A stretch of 64,000 bases of DNA, taken from contig NZ_CP037951.1 in assembly GCF_004358445.1 (NCBI RefSeq), positions 3,876,001 to 3,940,000 on the forward strand. Direction: 5' to 3'. The stretch's first letter is position 1. Each line of letters begins with the position of its first letter. Both the position numbers and the translations under genes were made by a program. Shown piece by piece: positions 18,343 to 27,874 of the stretch. Source of the DNA: Parashewanella tropica (lineage in GTDB: Bacteria; Pseudomonadota; Gammaproteobacteria; Enterobacterales; Shewanellaceae). The notes beneath the pieces are model-generated. The model made no database searches. It saw only the letters and a program-made list of their open reading frames with translations, and had not been told where the DNA came from.

Positions 18343-21300
18343 TGCTTTCAGTGCCTCCTGTTTCATCCATTAATTCTGTCAAAAGATTAGTTGCAACATT
18401 CAACTTTTCATCTTTAGACATTGTAGCTAATTCCTTTTTCAACTCTTCAATCTTGTTTGTGACACGTTGCTCACTTTCAGAAGATAGCTTCATGTAAGCG
18501 GAATACTCTTTGTAGTTGCCTTTGCTATCAGTTGTGATGAATGCCAAAGGCTTCGAACCAGAGTTGTTTTCGAAGTTACTGAAGGATTCAATTCTTCTAA
18601 ACTGCACACATAAGTTTAATAGTTCATCAAAACCATTTCTTAAATGCTTATCCGTCCAGTTTCTTTCAGGTGTACCCGCTGCTAAGTTAATAATTTGCTC
18701 AAATTTAGCCTTATTCTCTATAAACTTAATAAGTCTAAGTGCTAATTCTTTTACATTCGGTCTTTGCGCAGCTTTCGCTACTCGCTCACAGCGTGCTTTT
18801 AACTCTTCATCAAACTCAGCTGACAAATTGGCTTTAATTAATTCTTTAAATCCTGTCAGTAACATATCGTGTTGAGCCGATAAGTCTTCAATTGCTGTTT
18901 TTAATCGACTTGCAAGTTTAGAGTCAGCATCATCTTGATCTTTAGATATATCAAAAATTGCAGGCAGATCTTCTAAAATCAGTTTGTATGGATCATTAGC
19001 TGCAATAACCTTGTTTCTGAATGCTTTTGCTTCTCTGGTTAATCCTGATTTTTGACCATTATCGGTAAAGCTCTCACCACTGGTTTTCTTAACCCAAGCG
19101 GGCAAACCATGCACGATCCTGACTATGTGTTTGGCAATTCCAAGTATGTCATCATTATTTTTCAGCGAACCGATTGTTGCTTGAGCTAATGTACTGAGCA
19201 AATGGGTCTGAATTTCAGACATTTCAAAATAACGTACACCGGCTTCTTTTGGGTGCTTATAAATCTTATTGACTAACTCTTCGTCCAGCTCAGGAATGAA
19301 AATGAACTGCTGACTCGAATCATAATCATAGAACGCTATTTTCCCTTCAAGTGACTTAAGCAGAGCTAATGCGTAAAGTCGGCAAAGACCTGTTGTTAAG
19401 CCAAATGGCGGTTTCATCCATCTGTCATACAAATCTGCAATAGTCACCATCGTATTGCTGTCTTTGATGAAGTTAAAACCATCTAGCCATAAGGCATACA
19501 TATCTGGGTTACGTTTTTGTTCTTCATCAGACCAAGCACCAGGGAAACCAAAGCCCTCATCAGTTTTGCAGTGCCAACCTTTATTCTTTAAGCATGATAA
19601 GTAAACGCCCTTTTCAGGAGGAAATGAGTCATTGTCAAAACCTAGATCCTCCTCATCTCCATCATTAAGCATTGCATTCATCAATTTGCGAATTGCACTG
19701 TTTGCACTGCCAGAAGGTTTCGTTCGATTTACAAGTTCGTTGATGACTTTAAGATGCAATTTCTCTTCGCTTTTAAGAGGTAAACCTTTTATACCGTATT
19801 CTTTATGATTTAAATTAAATACGGTGTCTGCAATACTAGAAGTTGCAAATGACAAACTTGATTGACGAACAGGGTTACCTTGATGCTCCCAATCTGCAAA
19901 AGCAAACAGTTTATTAAGCTCTGACTCTACATTTCGAGAAGCTGTGATTATTCTTGTTTCAAGCTCTTTTTGAGCAATGAGATCATGTTTAATCTTAACT
20001 TCTTCTTTGGTGACTTTTTGTAAAGCAATCAATTCAATAGCGGCTTCTTTAAGATTATTAACAGACTTAAAGCCAGCAATGGCAATATGCTTTTCTTCAG
20101 TAATCTCACTATCTTTTAAAGCTTTTTCGATTGTTGAGTCAATTGGCATTAAAAACGTCAAAAATGACTCACTTGATGTCGGTTCGTTTTTAAAAGCGTT
20201 AATAAAAGCTGCATCGACTTTGCTCACCAACTGCGTTTTAGCCCATCGCATAGTGCCTGTTTGGTGATAATGCGCTGTCGCTAAAATGTTTTGTGGCATA
20301 TCACAAACAGATGTCCAATCTACGCCATCACTTATTGACTCAATTTTTTCAAGTATGAGGTTGTGAATATCGACATCACTGCCTTGAAAGATAAACAAGG
20401 CATTGTGCTTGTTTCTGAAAATGACTACAGACCAAGCTTCTAAATCATCAATAGCCTTTTTAATTTCATTTACAGACACACCTCTAGCTTTAAAGTACGC
20501 AACGAGGAACTCTTTACTTGCATGCAAATGATGGTGGAACCCAAAAATAGTTAATAAGGCGATGACCTTAGTTATCGAATCATGAAGATCTGTGCCTTTC
20601 TGGCTTGCTCTATGAATCGCATCACATCCTTCAAGCCAAGCTTTACTATCATGAGAGGTAACAATGAGATGGTGTAAATTATGATGTAAGTAATCCCAGA
20701 ATTGTTCAGGAGAATATAAAGCATTGGTCGATACTGACTCACTGTAATTCTCTGATAAAAACTCTCTAAATCCATACTTTTCATGTGATGCAAGGAAGCC
20801 GAATAAACTCCTTTCATTCTGAGAAAAACGTCTTCTTGAGATTGGGCCAAGTAGCAAGCTCACTAACGGATCAATTGGTAATGTTTTTATTAATGCTCTT
20901 ACATTACGATTCTGATTAGAAAAGTGACATGCCACATTTTCAACTAATGAAGAGTAGTTATCTTCTAATGTGGTAGCCGTCGCTTCGTCTTTCTTAATTG
21001 AATCACCGACTAGAACTAAAGACTCATCAATAGATGGATTGAAGCTTAGATCACGATATCGACCTTGTACCTTTGCCCACTCTTGTTGTGCTTTTGTATC
21101 TTTGTTTTTGGCGTAATCGATAAATGCCTGATGCAAAAAACCTATTAATACTACTGGTGTGGAAGATTGTTGGCATATGTCGGCTAAAGACTGAAACAAA
21201 TGCAGGTCTTTATTGGCTCGGGATTGAAAATCTAAAGCCTTGCCCATCTCGTCAAGCAGAACAACAATTCCATCATGCTGCTTAGCATTAAATGTGAAGG

Positions 21301-21793
21301 CTGATTTAATTTGCTCTAGACACTCTTCGTCATTTAGTTGAGCAATCTGTTTTACATCGTATTCAATGCTTAAAGACTCACTAACACTTACTAGAATTGA
21401 GTGCGCAGGCGACTCTAAGCCACATACATGCTTGACTATATGCCAGCCTTTTTTAACGTTCAATCTTGATTGAAAGTCTTTCAAAGCTTCACTGTGTTGA
21501 TTTAACTTTGATTGTGCATATTGGCGCTCATCTACATTTTTTGATAGAAGTGAAGATAGAAATAGCGCAATAGTAGATTTACCAGAGCCATAAGGACCAG
21601 TTAAAGTATAAGTTCTTTGAGCACTTCCAGAGATATCTCGACTGATAGTATCAAGAACATTTATCGCTGTACCGTGAACGATAAAGCTATCAACAAATTC
21701 TTGATAATCATGTGCTTCGCTATCAATCCTTGTTGAACTTTTGTATCTCTGGTTAATTGTAATGAGTTCTTGTGCCATGCGATCAGTTGCCAT
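18332..21793 (-). CDS. sspC: SspC-like large P-loop ATPase of the phosphorothioation system
   Basis: The protein has 1153 residues. Walker A GPYGSGKST is at 66-74 and Walker B VVLLDEMG at 177-184, inside an N-terminal AAA-like module. The remaining about 850 residues are mostly helical with no recognisable second motif. In ssp gene clusters a protein of this size and architecture sits between SspB and SspD and is required for single-strand phosphorothioation. It overlaps sspB by 11 nt and sspD by 11 nt, so sspBCD is one translationally coupled operon. Confidence 0.88.
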   Translation of the reverse strand: MATDRMAQELITINQRYKSSTRIDSEAHDYQEFVDSFIVHGTAINVLDTISRDISGSAQRTYTLTGPYGSGKSTIALFLSSLLSKNVDERQYAQSKLNQHSEALKDFQSRLNVKKGWHIVKHVCGLESPAHSILVSVSESLSIEYDVKQIAQLNDEECLEQIKSAFTFNAKQHDGIVVLLDEMGKALDFQSRANKDLHLFQSLADICQQSSTPVVLIGFLHQAFIDYAKNKDTKAQQEWAKVQGRYRDLSFNPSIDESLVLVGDSIKKDEATATTLEDNYSSLVENVACHFSNQNRNVRALIKTLPIDPLVSLLLGPISRRRFSQNERSLFGFLASHEKYGFREFLSENYSESVSTNALYSPEQFWDYLHHNLHHLIVTSHDSKAWLEGCDAIHRASQKGTDLHDSITKVIALLTIFGFHHHLHASKEFLVAYFKARGVSVNEIKKAIDDLEAWSVVIFRNKHNALFIFQGSDVDIHNLILEKIESISDGVDWTSVCDMPQNILATAHYHQTGTMRWAKTQLVSKVDAAFINAFKNEPTSSESFLTFLMPIDSTIEKALKDSEITEEKHIAIAGFKSVNNLKEAAIELIALQKVTKEEVKIKHDLIAQKELETRIITASRNVESELNKLFAFADWEHQGNPVRQSSLSFATSSIADTVFNLNHKEYGIKGLPLKSEEKLHLKVINELVNRTKPSGSANSAIRKLMNAMLNDGDEEDLGFDNDSFPPEKGVYLSCLKNKGWHCKTDEGFGFPGAWSDEEQKRNPDMYALWLDGFNFIKDSNTMVTIADLYDRWMKPPFGLTTGLCRLYALALLKSLEGKIAFYDYDSSQQFIFIPELDEELVNKIYKHPKEAGVRYFEMSEIQTHLLSTLAQATIGSLKNNDDILGIAKHIVRIVHGLPAWVKKTSGESFTDNGQKSGLTREAKAFRNKVIAANDPYKLILEDLPAIFDISKDQDDADSKLASRLKTAIEDLSAQHDMLLTGFKELIKANLSAEFDEELKARCERVAKAAQRPNVKELALRLIKFIENKAKFEQIINLAAGTPERNWTDKHLRNGFDELLNLCVQFRRIESFSNFENNSGSKPLAFITTDSKGNYKEYSAYMKLSSESEQRVTNKIEELKKELATMSKDEKLNVATNLLTELMDETGGTESNDR

Positions 21794-22724
21794 AGTACTT
21801 ATTTAAAAATGCTTGAGGTTCTTTAAGTAATGAATCTGAGATTTTCACCTGTCTTAAGCCGAGTGAGTCAATCCAAGATATATCGCTATTGGTAATCTCT
21901 TGAGCTTCATCCAGTTTTTGACCTAAGCCCGTTTCCGATAATCTAAAAATTCGTCCGGGAGAACATGGCTTTGTCAGTAAAGAATCAAAGTCGATGGTAT
22001 TTATCTTAGATTCAGCAGTCTCTACTCTCATAAAATGGAGCAATGAGTAGATAAAAATTTCAATAGGTAAACTCTCACGTTCATCTAACTTACTGATGTA
22101 AAAACCACCACCCAGTTCTTGAACTAAATCAAGTTCCGCTAAAGGAGAGGTAAAATGATCTTCGTTAACAGTTTCTTTCTTTTTAGAAGAGGTGTTTTTA
22201 ATCTTTTTACAGTATGTATTTAGAAAACAATCTACATCTTTTTTGATGGTATTCGGATTACCAATATCGTTTGTAACCATCAAGCTGCAATCGTCAATTG
22301 CATCCGAAATTAATTTTGATTTTTCAAAATGCTGTACATTTGAAAAGTTAAAAAAGTAGCGATAACTTGTAAGTGTTTCGAAGTTAAAATTCAACCAAAA
22401 ATGAATCAGCCAAACCGAACCAATTTGTTCAAGGTAAGGATCTCTTCCGTTACCTTCGTGGTCTTTATCTTCAAAAAGGTAGTTCCCTAGCAATGTGACG
22501 GATTGCTCAGACTTAGTATTAGTAGACATTACGTTACAAGCTTCAGCCCAATAACGAATGGCATTAACCATGTTTTTACCAACACCGAGGTTTACAATGG
22601 CTTTTCTTACTGACTCTTCATTAGAAGTCTGAATTTTTCCACCTAAATTCAAGTGGTTAACAGCTTTATAAAGCCAACCATATCTAAGAGGGAAGGTATC
22701 GTGTCCCGTAAATTTTGCTTTCAT
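21783..22724 (-). CDS. sspB: SspB-like DUF4007 protein
   Basis: The protein has 313 residues from the ATG at 22724. The DUF4007 hallmark FTGHDTFPLRYGWLYKA starts at residue 4, so the 18-residue in-frame extension upstream looks superfluous. GVGKNMVNAIRYWAEA follows, also typical. SspB nicks one DNA strand at the target motif in the characterised ssPT system and so defines strand specificity. It is the first gene of the leftward sspBCD operon and is divergent from the helicase gene. Confidence 0.9.
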   Translation of the reverse strand: MKAKFTGHDTFPLRYGWLYKAVNHLNLGGKIQTSNEESVRKAIVNLGVGKNMVNAIRYWAEACNVMSTNTKSEQSVTLLGNYLFEDKDHEGNGRDPYLEQIGSVWLIHFWLNFNFETLTSYRYFFNFSNVQHFEKSKLISDAIDDCSLMVTNDIGNPNTIKKDVDCFLNTYCKKIKNTSSKKKETVNEDHFTSPLAELDLVQELGGGFYISKLDERESLPIEIFIYSLLHFMRVETAESKINTIDFDSLLTKPCSPGRIFRLSETGLGQKLDEAQEITNSDISWIDSLGLRQVKISDSLLKEPQAFLNKYYGN

Positions 22725-23037
22725 GCTTCTGCTGTTTTGGAGGATTTGTCCAGAAATGAAGTGTATACGGGTTTTCACTGAGATAAAAGTATGAACATCA
22801 TATTTATGGATATTTATACAGTGAGTCCATATTTTGAATGACTTGAATTATATGCACTAATTTAATGTATAAAAAAATTAATAATTTGATGCGAAGTTGT
22901 TATGTTTTCGTACAGCTAAATATGTGATAAATAGCGTTTTTTTTATACATCCTAGATGTTATCATAATTATCATAAGAAATTACTTAGATCTAATTATTA
23001 TAAGTATTATTTTTGAACTTAATAGTGAGTAACGTTT
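22725..23037. promoter_or_regulatory. Divergent promoter region of the two PT modules, with a 9-bp tandem repeat
   Basis: This 313-bp, very AT-rich region separates sspB (leftward) from the helicase gene (rightward). At 22959-22976 the 9-mer TTATCATAA occurs twice head-to-tail with no spacer, a likely regulator or RNA-polymerase-associated site. TATAAG/TATTAT near 23000-23010 could be the rightward -10. No candidate regulator is encoded directly alongside; the 57-residue HTH protein at 32122-32295 is the nearest in the island. Confidence 0.5.
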
Positions 23038-24654
23038 GTGCTAAGAACTTTAGTTTATAGGTGTCCGGAACATTCATTGATACCTTTACTATCAGAAAAT
23101 GCAATAAAAATTGCTGAATCTTATTTGAACAGAGAGTTAACGAAAAAAGAAATTGTAGACTCCTTGATCAATAAAGATGCTATCAATTTTATAGAAAACA
23201 ATAAGCTCAGAAATCTGATCATAAAAAGCTTGAGTGAAAATGAAGCACGAAATCTTATTGATAATAAACTTGGTCTCGAAAAGTTAGGATTAAAAAAAGA
23301 AGATTACTGGACTTTCCTACAGGAATATATTCCAAATACTTTGACTGAATGGGCTGAATTTTTAGGGCTCAAAGACGAGTATTCAGCAGCAAATCAATCA
23401 TCACAAAAAACTGTCGATACTTTGTATTCGCAGCCTAGCTATTCACTTTACCCTTATCAAAGAGATATTGTTAGAAAAGTAAATACATTAATATCTGACC
23501 CTGAGAAAGACCGCCTTCTGATTCATTTACCCACAGGAGCAGGAAAAACAAGAACAGCTATGAGTATTGCTTCAGCACACTTGTCAAATCGAGAAGACGG
23601 ATTAGTGCTTTGGTTGGCCGATACAGAAGAGCTATGTGCGCAAGCGACTATAGAGTTTCATAAATCTTGGAGTGCACTCGGTAATCGAGGTGTAAGTGTA
23701 TATTCATATTATTCTGACTCCAATAAAACTTTGAGCTCTGTAGAATCCGGTTTCATTTCAGCAGGATTGCAGCGGTTAAATTCAAGAAGAAATGGAAGCG
23801 AAAAGGCTTATTTTCAAAAACTTTTAGATAAAGTCTCATTGATTATTTTTGATGAGGCTCATAAGGCTATAGCTAAAACTTATAAAGAAACCGTCAATGA
23901 ATTACTGAATAATGGTAGAGAAAAGTTTTTAATAGGTTTATCAGCAACCCCCGGGAGAAAGTTCTCATTAGACGATGAAACGGAAGATAGGCAGCTGTCA
24001 AAATTTTTCTCAGAAAATAAAATTACTATGGCAGTTGAAGGTTACAGATCACCTATACAATATTTGATAGATGAGAGGTATCTTGCTGAGCCTCAGTATT
24101 TACCCATCGATTACGAGGGAAGTACTAATTTAGAGTTTACAACAAAACAAGTGAAGGAAGAGCTCAATCAGCTATTGAAAAATCTTTCTACGGTTGAATC
24201 TAGAAACTCAGCGATTATCAAACAAGCAATTCTAGAATATGAAAATGAGGCTTCAATTATTATTTTTGCATGTAACGTTGAGCATGCTATAGCACTATCT
24301 GAAACACTTAATTGCTTAGGTTATCCTTCTGCCTCGGTCACATCTTCAGAAGATACAGTGCAGTCGAGGCGGTTTAAAATTCAACAGTTTAAGCACAGAA
24401 AGCTAAGAATATTAATAAATTTTGGAATCCTAACCACAGGCTTTGATGCACCATGTACGAACGTGGCGATTATTGCAAGACCAACGATGTCGTTAGTTTT
24501 ATATTCTCAGATGGCTGGTAGAGCTATGAGAGGGAAAAAAAGCGGTGGTAACGAATCATGCAAAATTTATACGGTATTAGATAACATTCCAGAATTCACA
24601 AGTCTATGTAAAGCTTTTGGTCATTGGAATGATAACTGGAACGAAGTAGAGTAA
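23038..24654 (+). CDS. Superfamily 2 DEAH-type helicase of the PT restriction module
   Basis: The protein has 538 residues. An N-terminal helical domain (about 1-125) without a known family precedes an SF2 core: a Q-like motif YPYQRDIV, motif I LPTGAGKTRT (164-173), DEAH (272-275), LSATPGR (301-307) and motif VI QMAGRAMRG. It ends 2 nt before the GHKL gene. Helicase, GHKL and nuclease together resemble the SspFGH three-gene cassette reported to restrict unmodified DNA beside sspBCD; which letter it matches I cannot settle from memory. The start is GTG 23038, the only one after the upstream in-frame stop; no clear RBS. Confidence 0.82.
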   Translation: MLRTLVYRCPEHSLIPLLSENAIKIAESYLNRELTKKEIVDSLINKDAINFIENNKLRNLIIKSLSENEARNLIDNKLGLEKLGLKKEDYWTFLQEYIPNTLTEWAEFLGLKDEYSAANQSSQKTVDTLYSQPSYSLYPYQRDIVRKVNTLISDPEKDRLLIHLPTGAGKTRTAMSIASAHLSNREDGLVLWLADTEELCAQATIEFHKSWSALGNRGVSVYSYYSDSNKTLSSVESGFISAGLQRLNSRRNGSEKAYFQKLLDKVSLIIFDEAHKAIAKTYKETVNELLNNGREKFLIGLSATPGRKFSLDDETEDRQLSKFFSENKITMAVEGYRSPIQYLIDERYLAEPQYLPIDYEGSTNLEFTTKQVKEELNQLLKNLSTVESRNSAIIKQAILEYENEASIIIFACNVEHAIALSETLNCLGYPSASVTSSEDTVQSRRFKIQQFKHRKLRILINFGILTTGFDAPCTNVAIIARPTMSLVLYSQMAGRAMRGKKSGGNESCKIYTVLDNIPEFTSLCKAFGHWNDNWNEVE

Positions 24655-24656
24655 AT

Positions 24657-26459
24657 ATGAAAAATAACATCATCCCAGCATCCCTTGCTATCACTTCGAT
24701 GAGAGATAGTGGTTATAAAACAGCTGCTCATGCAATTGCTGAATTAATTGATAATAGTATTCAAGCAACAGCTACAAATGTTCAATTGTTGTGTATTGAT
24801 AAATCAAAACAAGGTGGCCTACGAGCAGTTAAGCATGTTGACCAAGTAGCTATATTCGATGATGGTAAAGGTATGGCAAAGCATGTTTTACAACAAGCGC
24901 TTCAATTCGGCGGAGGCTTACATAGAGAAGATTCCTCAGGGATTGGGAAGTTTGGCATGGGCTTACCAAGTGCAACTATTTCCCAGTGCAGGAGATTAGA
25001 TGTTTATAGTTGGCAAAATGGCATTTGCCACTATACATATTTAGATGTGAATGAAATTGAAGCTGGTAATTTAGAAAATGTTCCAGAGCCTATTGAAAAG
25101 CCAGTGCCAGAGGTTTGGCGAGAAGCAATTGGTGAAGATTACAACCCAGAGCACGGTACCATAGCTATTTGGAGTGATCTTGATAGAATTTCTTGGAAAA
25201 CGAGTAAATCTTTATACATTCATTCTGAAAAACTCATTGGGAGAATGTATCGATATTTCATTAATGATAATCGAGTCAAAATTCGTTTCAAATCATTTAC
25301 CAATGAAATCAGTCTAACACGAACTGATAATAAGCTTTTTAAAGCGAACGATCCTTTATTTTTAATGAAAAATACTGTCTTACCAGATCTTCCCGGTAAT
25401 TATATTAATGAAACTTTTTTTGAACCTTTTGGGGAAGAACAAGTTATTCACGTTGAAAGCTCCTCTGGACTAAGGGGTGTTGTCAAAATTAAGTATTCTC
25501 GCGTTCAAAGAAGTATTCATCAAGAGTTACAGAGAGTTGCTTCTGTAGCCGTAGGCTCGACTAAATGGGGTAAGATAGCTGCTGAGAACCAAGGCGTTTC
25601 CATAGTAAGATCTGGTCGAGAACTAAAAGTAACGGAAATTTTTTCGTCAGTATCAGAGCCTCGTGAAAGATGGTTTGGTGTTGAGGTTTCATTTTCTCCA
25701 GAACTAGACGAGCTATTCGGTGTAACGTTTGATAAGCAAGATGTTGTTAACTTTGAAAGAATTGACTTAAAAGTTGAAGCAGAGAATGAAGGCTATGATT
25801 CTGAAAACTCAAAAGAATACTCAGAATTTGTTGATATATTTGAGAGAGAGAAGTCGGATCGCTATTGGATTTATTTCATTGGTAAAGAAATTCAAGCTAA
25901 CTTAAAAGACCTCAAAAGTTACGTCAAAACATTAGCCGAATCAAAACCTCAGAACAACAACCCTGATGAGCAACCAACTTTAAGCAAAGCAGAGCATACT
26001 GCGAAGAAAATAGCTGAAAAAAGGATTGCGGAAAAAAGACCTACAAATTCAGATCGAAAGTTTCATGATCCAGAAACTCCTGCGAAGGAAAAAATTGATA
26101 AGATTAAAGAAACTCTTTCTAGAGAAGGGGTAGATGTTGTAGAAGCAGAGACAGTTGCAAGGACCTTGGTTACAAGTGATTGTAACGTCAAATTTATGGA
26201 GCAACCTCTAAAAGGTAATATTTTGTTCGATGTTGCTAGAGAGGCAGGCACGATTATTGTTTTGCTCAATTCAAACCACGAATTCTACCAGTTTTATGAT
26301 TCTGTTGATGATGATAAAAAAGAGCTTCTAAAGTTAGTTTTGATTGCTTGGGCTCAGGTCGAGGATAACAGTTCAGAAACAGAAAGATCTGATATGGAAG
26401 ATATCCGAAGTCGTTGGGGCAAAGAAGTTAAAAAATATCTTTTTGAACTCAATAACTAA
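24657..26459 (+). CDS. GHKL (HATPase_c_3-like) ATPase with C-terminal partner domain
   Basis: The protein has 600 residues. The Bergerat fold is clear: N-box ELIDNS (29-34), G1 box DDGKGM (68-73) and G2 box GKFGMGLPS (97-105), followed by a transducer-like half. No histidine-kinase H-box or response regulator is present, so this is a MORC/Hsp90-like mechanical ATPase. A basic Lys/Glu linker (about 440-480) leads to a C-terminal domain (about 505-600, LKGNILFDV region) that recurs as a free-standing protein in the next gene. It starts 2 nt after the helicase stop. In context it should work with the helicase and PLD protein against unmodified DNA. Confidence 0.82.
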   Translation: MKNNIIPASLAITSMRDSGYKTAAHAIAELIDNSIQATATNVQLLCIDKSKQGGLRAVKHVDQVAIFDDGKGMAKHVLQQALQFGGGLHREDSSGIGKFGMGLPSATISQCRRLDVYSWQNGICHYTYLDVNEIEAGNLENVPEPIEKPVPEVWREAIGEDYNPEHGTIAIWSDLDRISWKTSKSLYIHSEKLIGRMYRYFINDNRVKIRFKSFTNEISLTRTDNKLFKANDPLFLMKNTVLPDLPGNYINETFFEPFGEEQVIHVESSSGLRGVVKIKYSRVQRSIHQELQRVASVAVGSTKWGKIAAENQGVSIVRSGRELKVTEIFSSVSEPRERWFGVEVSFSPELDELFGVTFDKQDVVNFERIDLKVEAENEGYDSENSKEYSEFVDIFEREKSDRYWIYFIGKEIQANLKDLKSYVKTLAESKPQNNNPDEQPTLSKAEHTAKKIAEKRIAEKRPTNSDRKFHDPETPAKEKIDKIKETLSREGVDVVEAETVARTLVTSDCNVKFMEQPLKGNILFDVAREAGTIIVLLNSNHEFYQFYDSVDDDKKELLKLVLIAWAQVEDNSSETERSDMEDIRSRWGKEVKKYLFELNN

Positions 26460-26481
26460 CTTTCGCTCAGCACCATAATTT

Positions 26482-26503
26482 AAAAGGGCTTTCGAGCTCT
26501 TTT
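26482..26503 (+). terminator. Hairpin with UUCG tetraloop and T-tract
   Basis: The stem AAAAGGGCT / AGCTCTTTT (one G-T wobble) is closed by the stable TTCG loop and followed by further Ts. It is a good intrinsic terminator or attenuator between the GHKL gene and the small gene, and may lower expression of the downstream half of the module. Confidence 0.65.
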
Positions 26504-26537
26504 TTACTTAACAACGCATGTTATTGTTGGGTTTCAT

Positions 26538-26918
26538 ATGTTTAGTTTTCTAAAAAATATTAGAACTTTTTTTAAGACAAAATCAGAATTAGAGCCTCAG
26601 GTTAAGAATGAAGTACTCCCTATAGACTTCTCTGAATTTGATGTCAAATTTGAGTTTCGCGAGCTTAAAGGAAACACTTTGTTCGAAATTGAAAGGCTTA
26701 GCGGGTTAACCATAATCATTTTGAACATCAAATCCTCATTTATTGAACAGTTAAAAGATGCTTCACAAGAGACTAAGAATACTGTGTTTACTCTTATTTA
26801 CTCGATGGCGAATATTGAACAAAAAAGCTCAGATTATGAACAAGAGGTTCTTGAGCGCTTTAGGTTGAGGGTTGGTAAGACATTATCTTCTTTACCAATG
26901 TATTCTAAGGAAAAATAA
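26538..26918 (+). CDS. Free-standing copy of the GHKL C-terminal domain (126 aa)
   Basis: The protein has 126 residues. Residues about 40-120 align by eye with the last about 90 residues of the preceding GHKL protein: LKGNTLFEI matches LKGNILFDV, LTIIILN matches TIIVLLN, and the pattern of the following two helices is kept (MANIEQKSS versus WAQVEDNSS). The N-terminus is short, hydrophobic-basic (FSFLKNIRTFF), and could bind a membrane or partner. It ends 1 nt before the GTG of the PLD gene. I infer an adaptor that bridges GHKL and nuclease, or a dominant regulator of GHKL dimers. Confidence 0.7.
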   Translation: MFSFLKNIRTFFKTKSELEPQVKNEVLPIDFSEFDVKFEFRELKGNTLFEIERLSGLTIIILNIKSSFIEQLKDASQETKNTVFTLIYSMANIEQKSSDYEQEVLERFRLRVGKTLSSLPMYSKEK

Positions 26919-26919
26919 A

Positions 26920-27864
26920 GTGAATTTAATCACTGCGGATCACCTGAGTAATGAATTAGAAGCACAGTTTTCTAGTGCACAATCAATAAAAATTATTACC
27001 GGTTATTTAACGCTATCTGCAGCAGAGTTTTTGCTGAACTCAATCAGTGACGAGACAACAGTTCAATTGATTGTAAGAGCGAGGCCGCAGGATCTCATAT
27101 CAGGTGCCACGGATATTGATGCAATTAAGCTTTTATTCAAAAATGGAGTAAGGTGCCATATTCATAGAACCTTACATGCGAAATTGTACGTAATCGATAA
27201 TAAATACGGTTTTATAGGCAGTGCAAACTTTACTTCTAACGGCTTAAAGCTCTCTGGTTATGGCAATTTTGAACTATCGACAAAAACAAAGCTAACCGAT
27301 AAAGATAATGGGCTCATTAGAGAAGTTTTTAATGATTCGATTATGGTTACTAAGCGAGTAATAGAGACTCTAGAAGGGTTTGTATCAAGTAGCTCTGCTA
27401 CACCTGAACTAGACAGCTCTACCAAGGGATGGTGGAATGAATTGATTGCTCCAGAGGCTTCATATACTTGCGATAGACTGTATATTTCTGATTTACCTTG
27501 GGTGAACCTAGAACAAGATTTGTCATCTCTTGATGAGTCATCAGAAAATTTTTTGCATGATGTTGATGTCTTTGGTTTAGAAGTCGACAAAAATGGTAAT
27601 GCTAGAGCATTGAACTTCCAAAAAAGTAAGATTTATCAATTTTTAACAAGAGAGTTAAGTTCTAAAGAAAATAAAGAACTTTACTTTGGGGAACTAACAT
27701 CAAAAGTTCATGATTTGCTTGTTGATGAACCCATGCCATATCGTTCAGATATAAAACAACTTGTTTTTAATTTACTCATTTATTGTAAGGTTTTTTCTAT
27801 GGGTATTTTAACTATTGATACACCAAGTTATTCTACAAGAATAAAGTTAGCAAACCGAATTTAA
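26920..27864 (+). CDS. Phospholipase-D-superfamily nuclease of the PT restriction module
   Basis: The protein has 314 residues from GTG 26920, preceded by AAGGA and 1 nt after the previous stop; an in-frame ATG 48 nt upstream lies inside the small gene. One HKD motif is visible: HAK at 86-88, Asp93, then GSANFTSNG (100-108). A single HKD implies an active dimer, as in Nuc/BfiI-like nucleases. The C-terminal about 170 residues are unassigned. As the only obvious nuclease of the three-gene cassette, it is the likely DNA-damaging effector. Confidence 0.82.
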   Translation: MNLITADHLSNELEAQFSSAQSIKIITGYLTLSAAEFLLNSISDETTVQLIVRARPQDLISGATDIDAIKLLFKNGVRCHIHRTLHAKLYVIDNKYGFIGSANFTSNGLKLSGYGNFELSTKTKLTDKDNGLIREVFNDSIMVTKRVIETLEGFVSSSSATPELDSSTKGWWNELIAPEASYTCDRLYISDLPWVNLEQDLSSLDESSENFLHDVDVFGLEVDKNGNARALNFQKSKIYQFLTRELSSKENKELYFGELTSKVHDLLVDEPMPYRSDIKQLVFNLLIYCKVFSMGILTIDTPSYSTRIKLANRI

Positions 27865-27874
27865 AGGGATATTT

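Noticed and set aside
24657-26459. Two-component histidine kinase
   Set aside because: It has a GHKL fold only; no H-box, sensor domain or response regulator nearby.
26872-26919. Longer start for the PLD gene
   Set aside because: It lies within the preceding gene; the GTG at 26920 has an RBS directly upstream.
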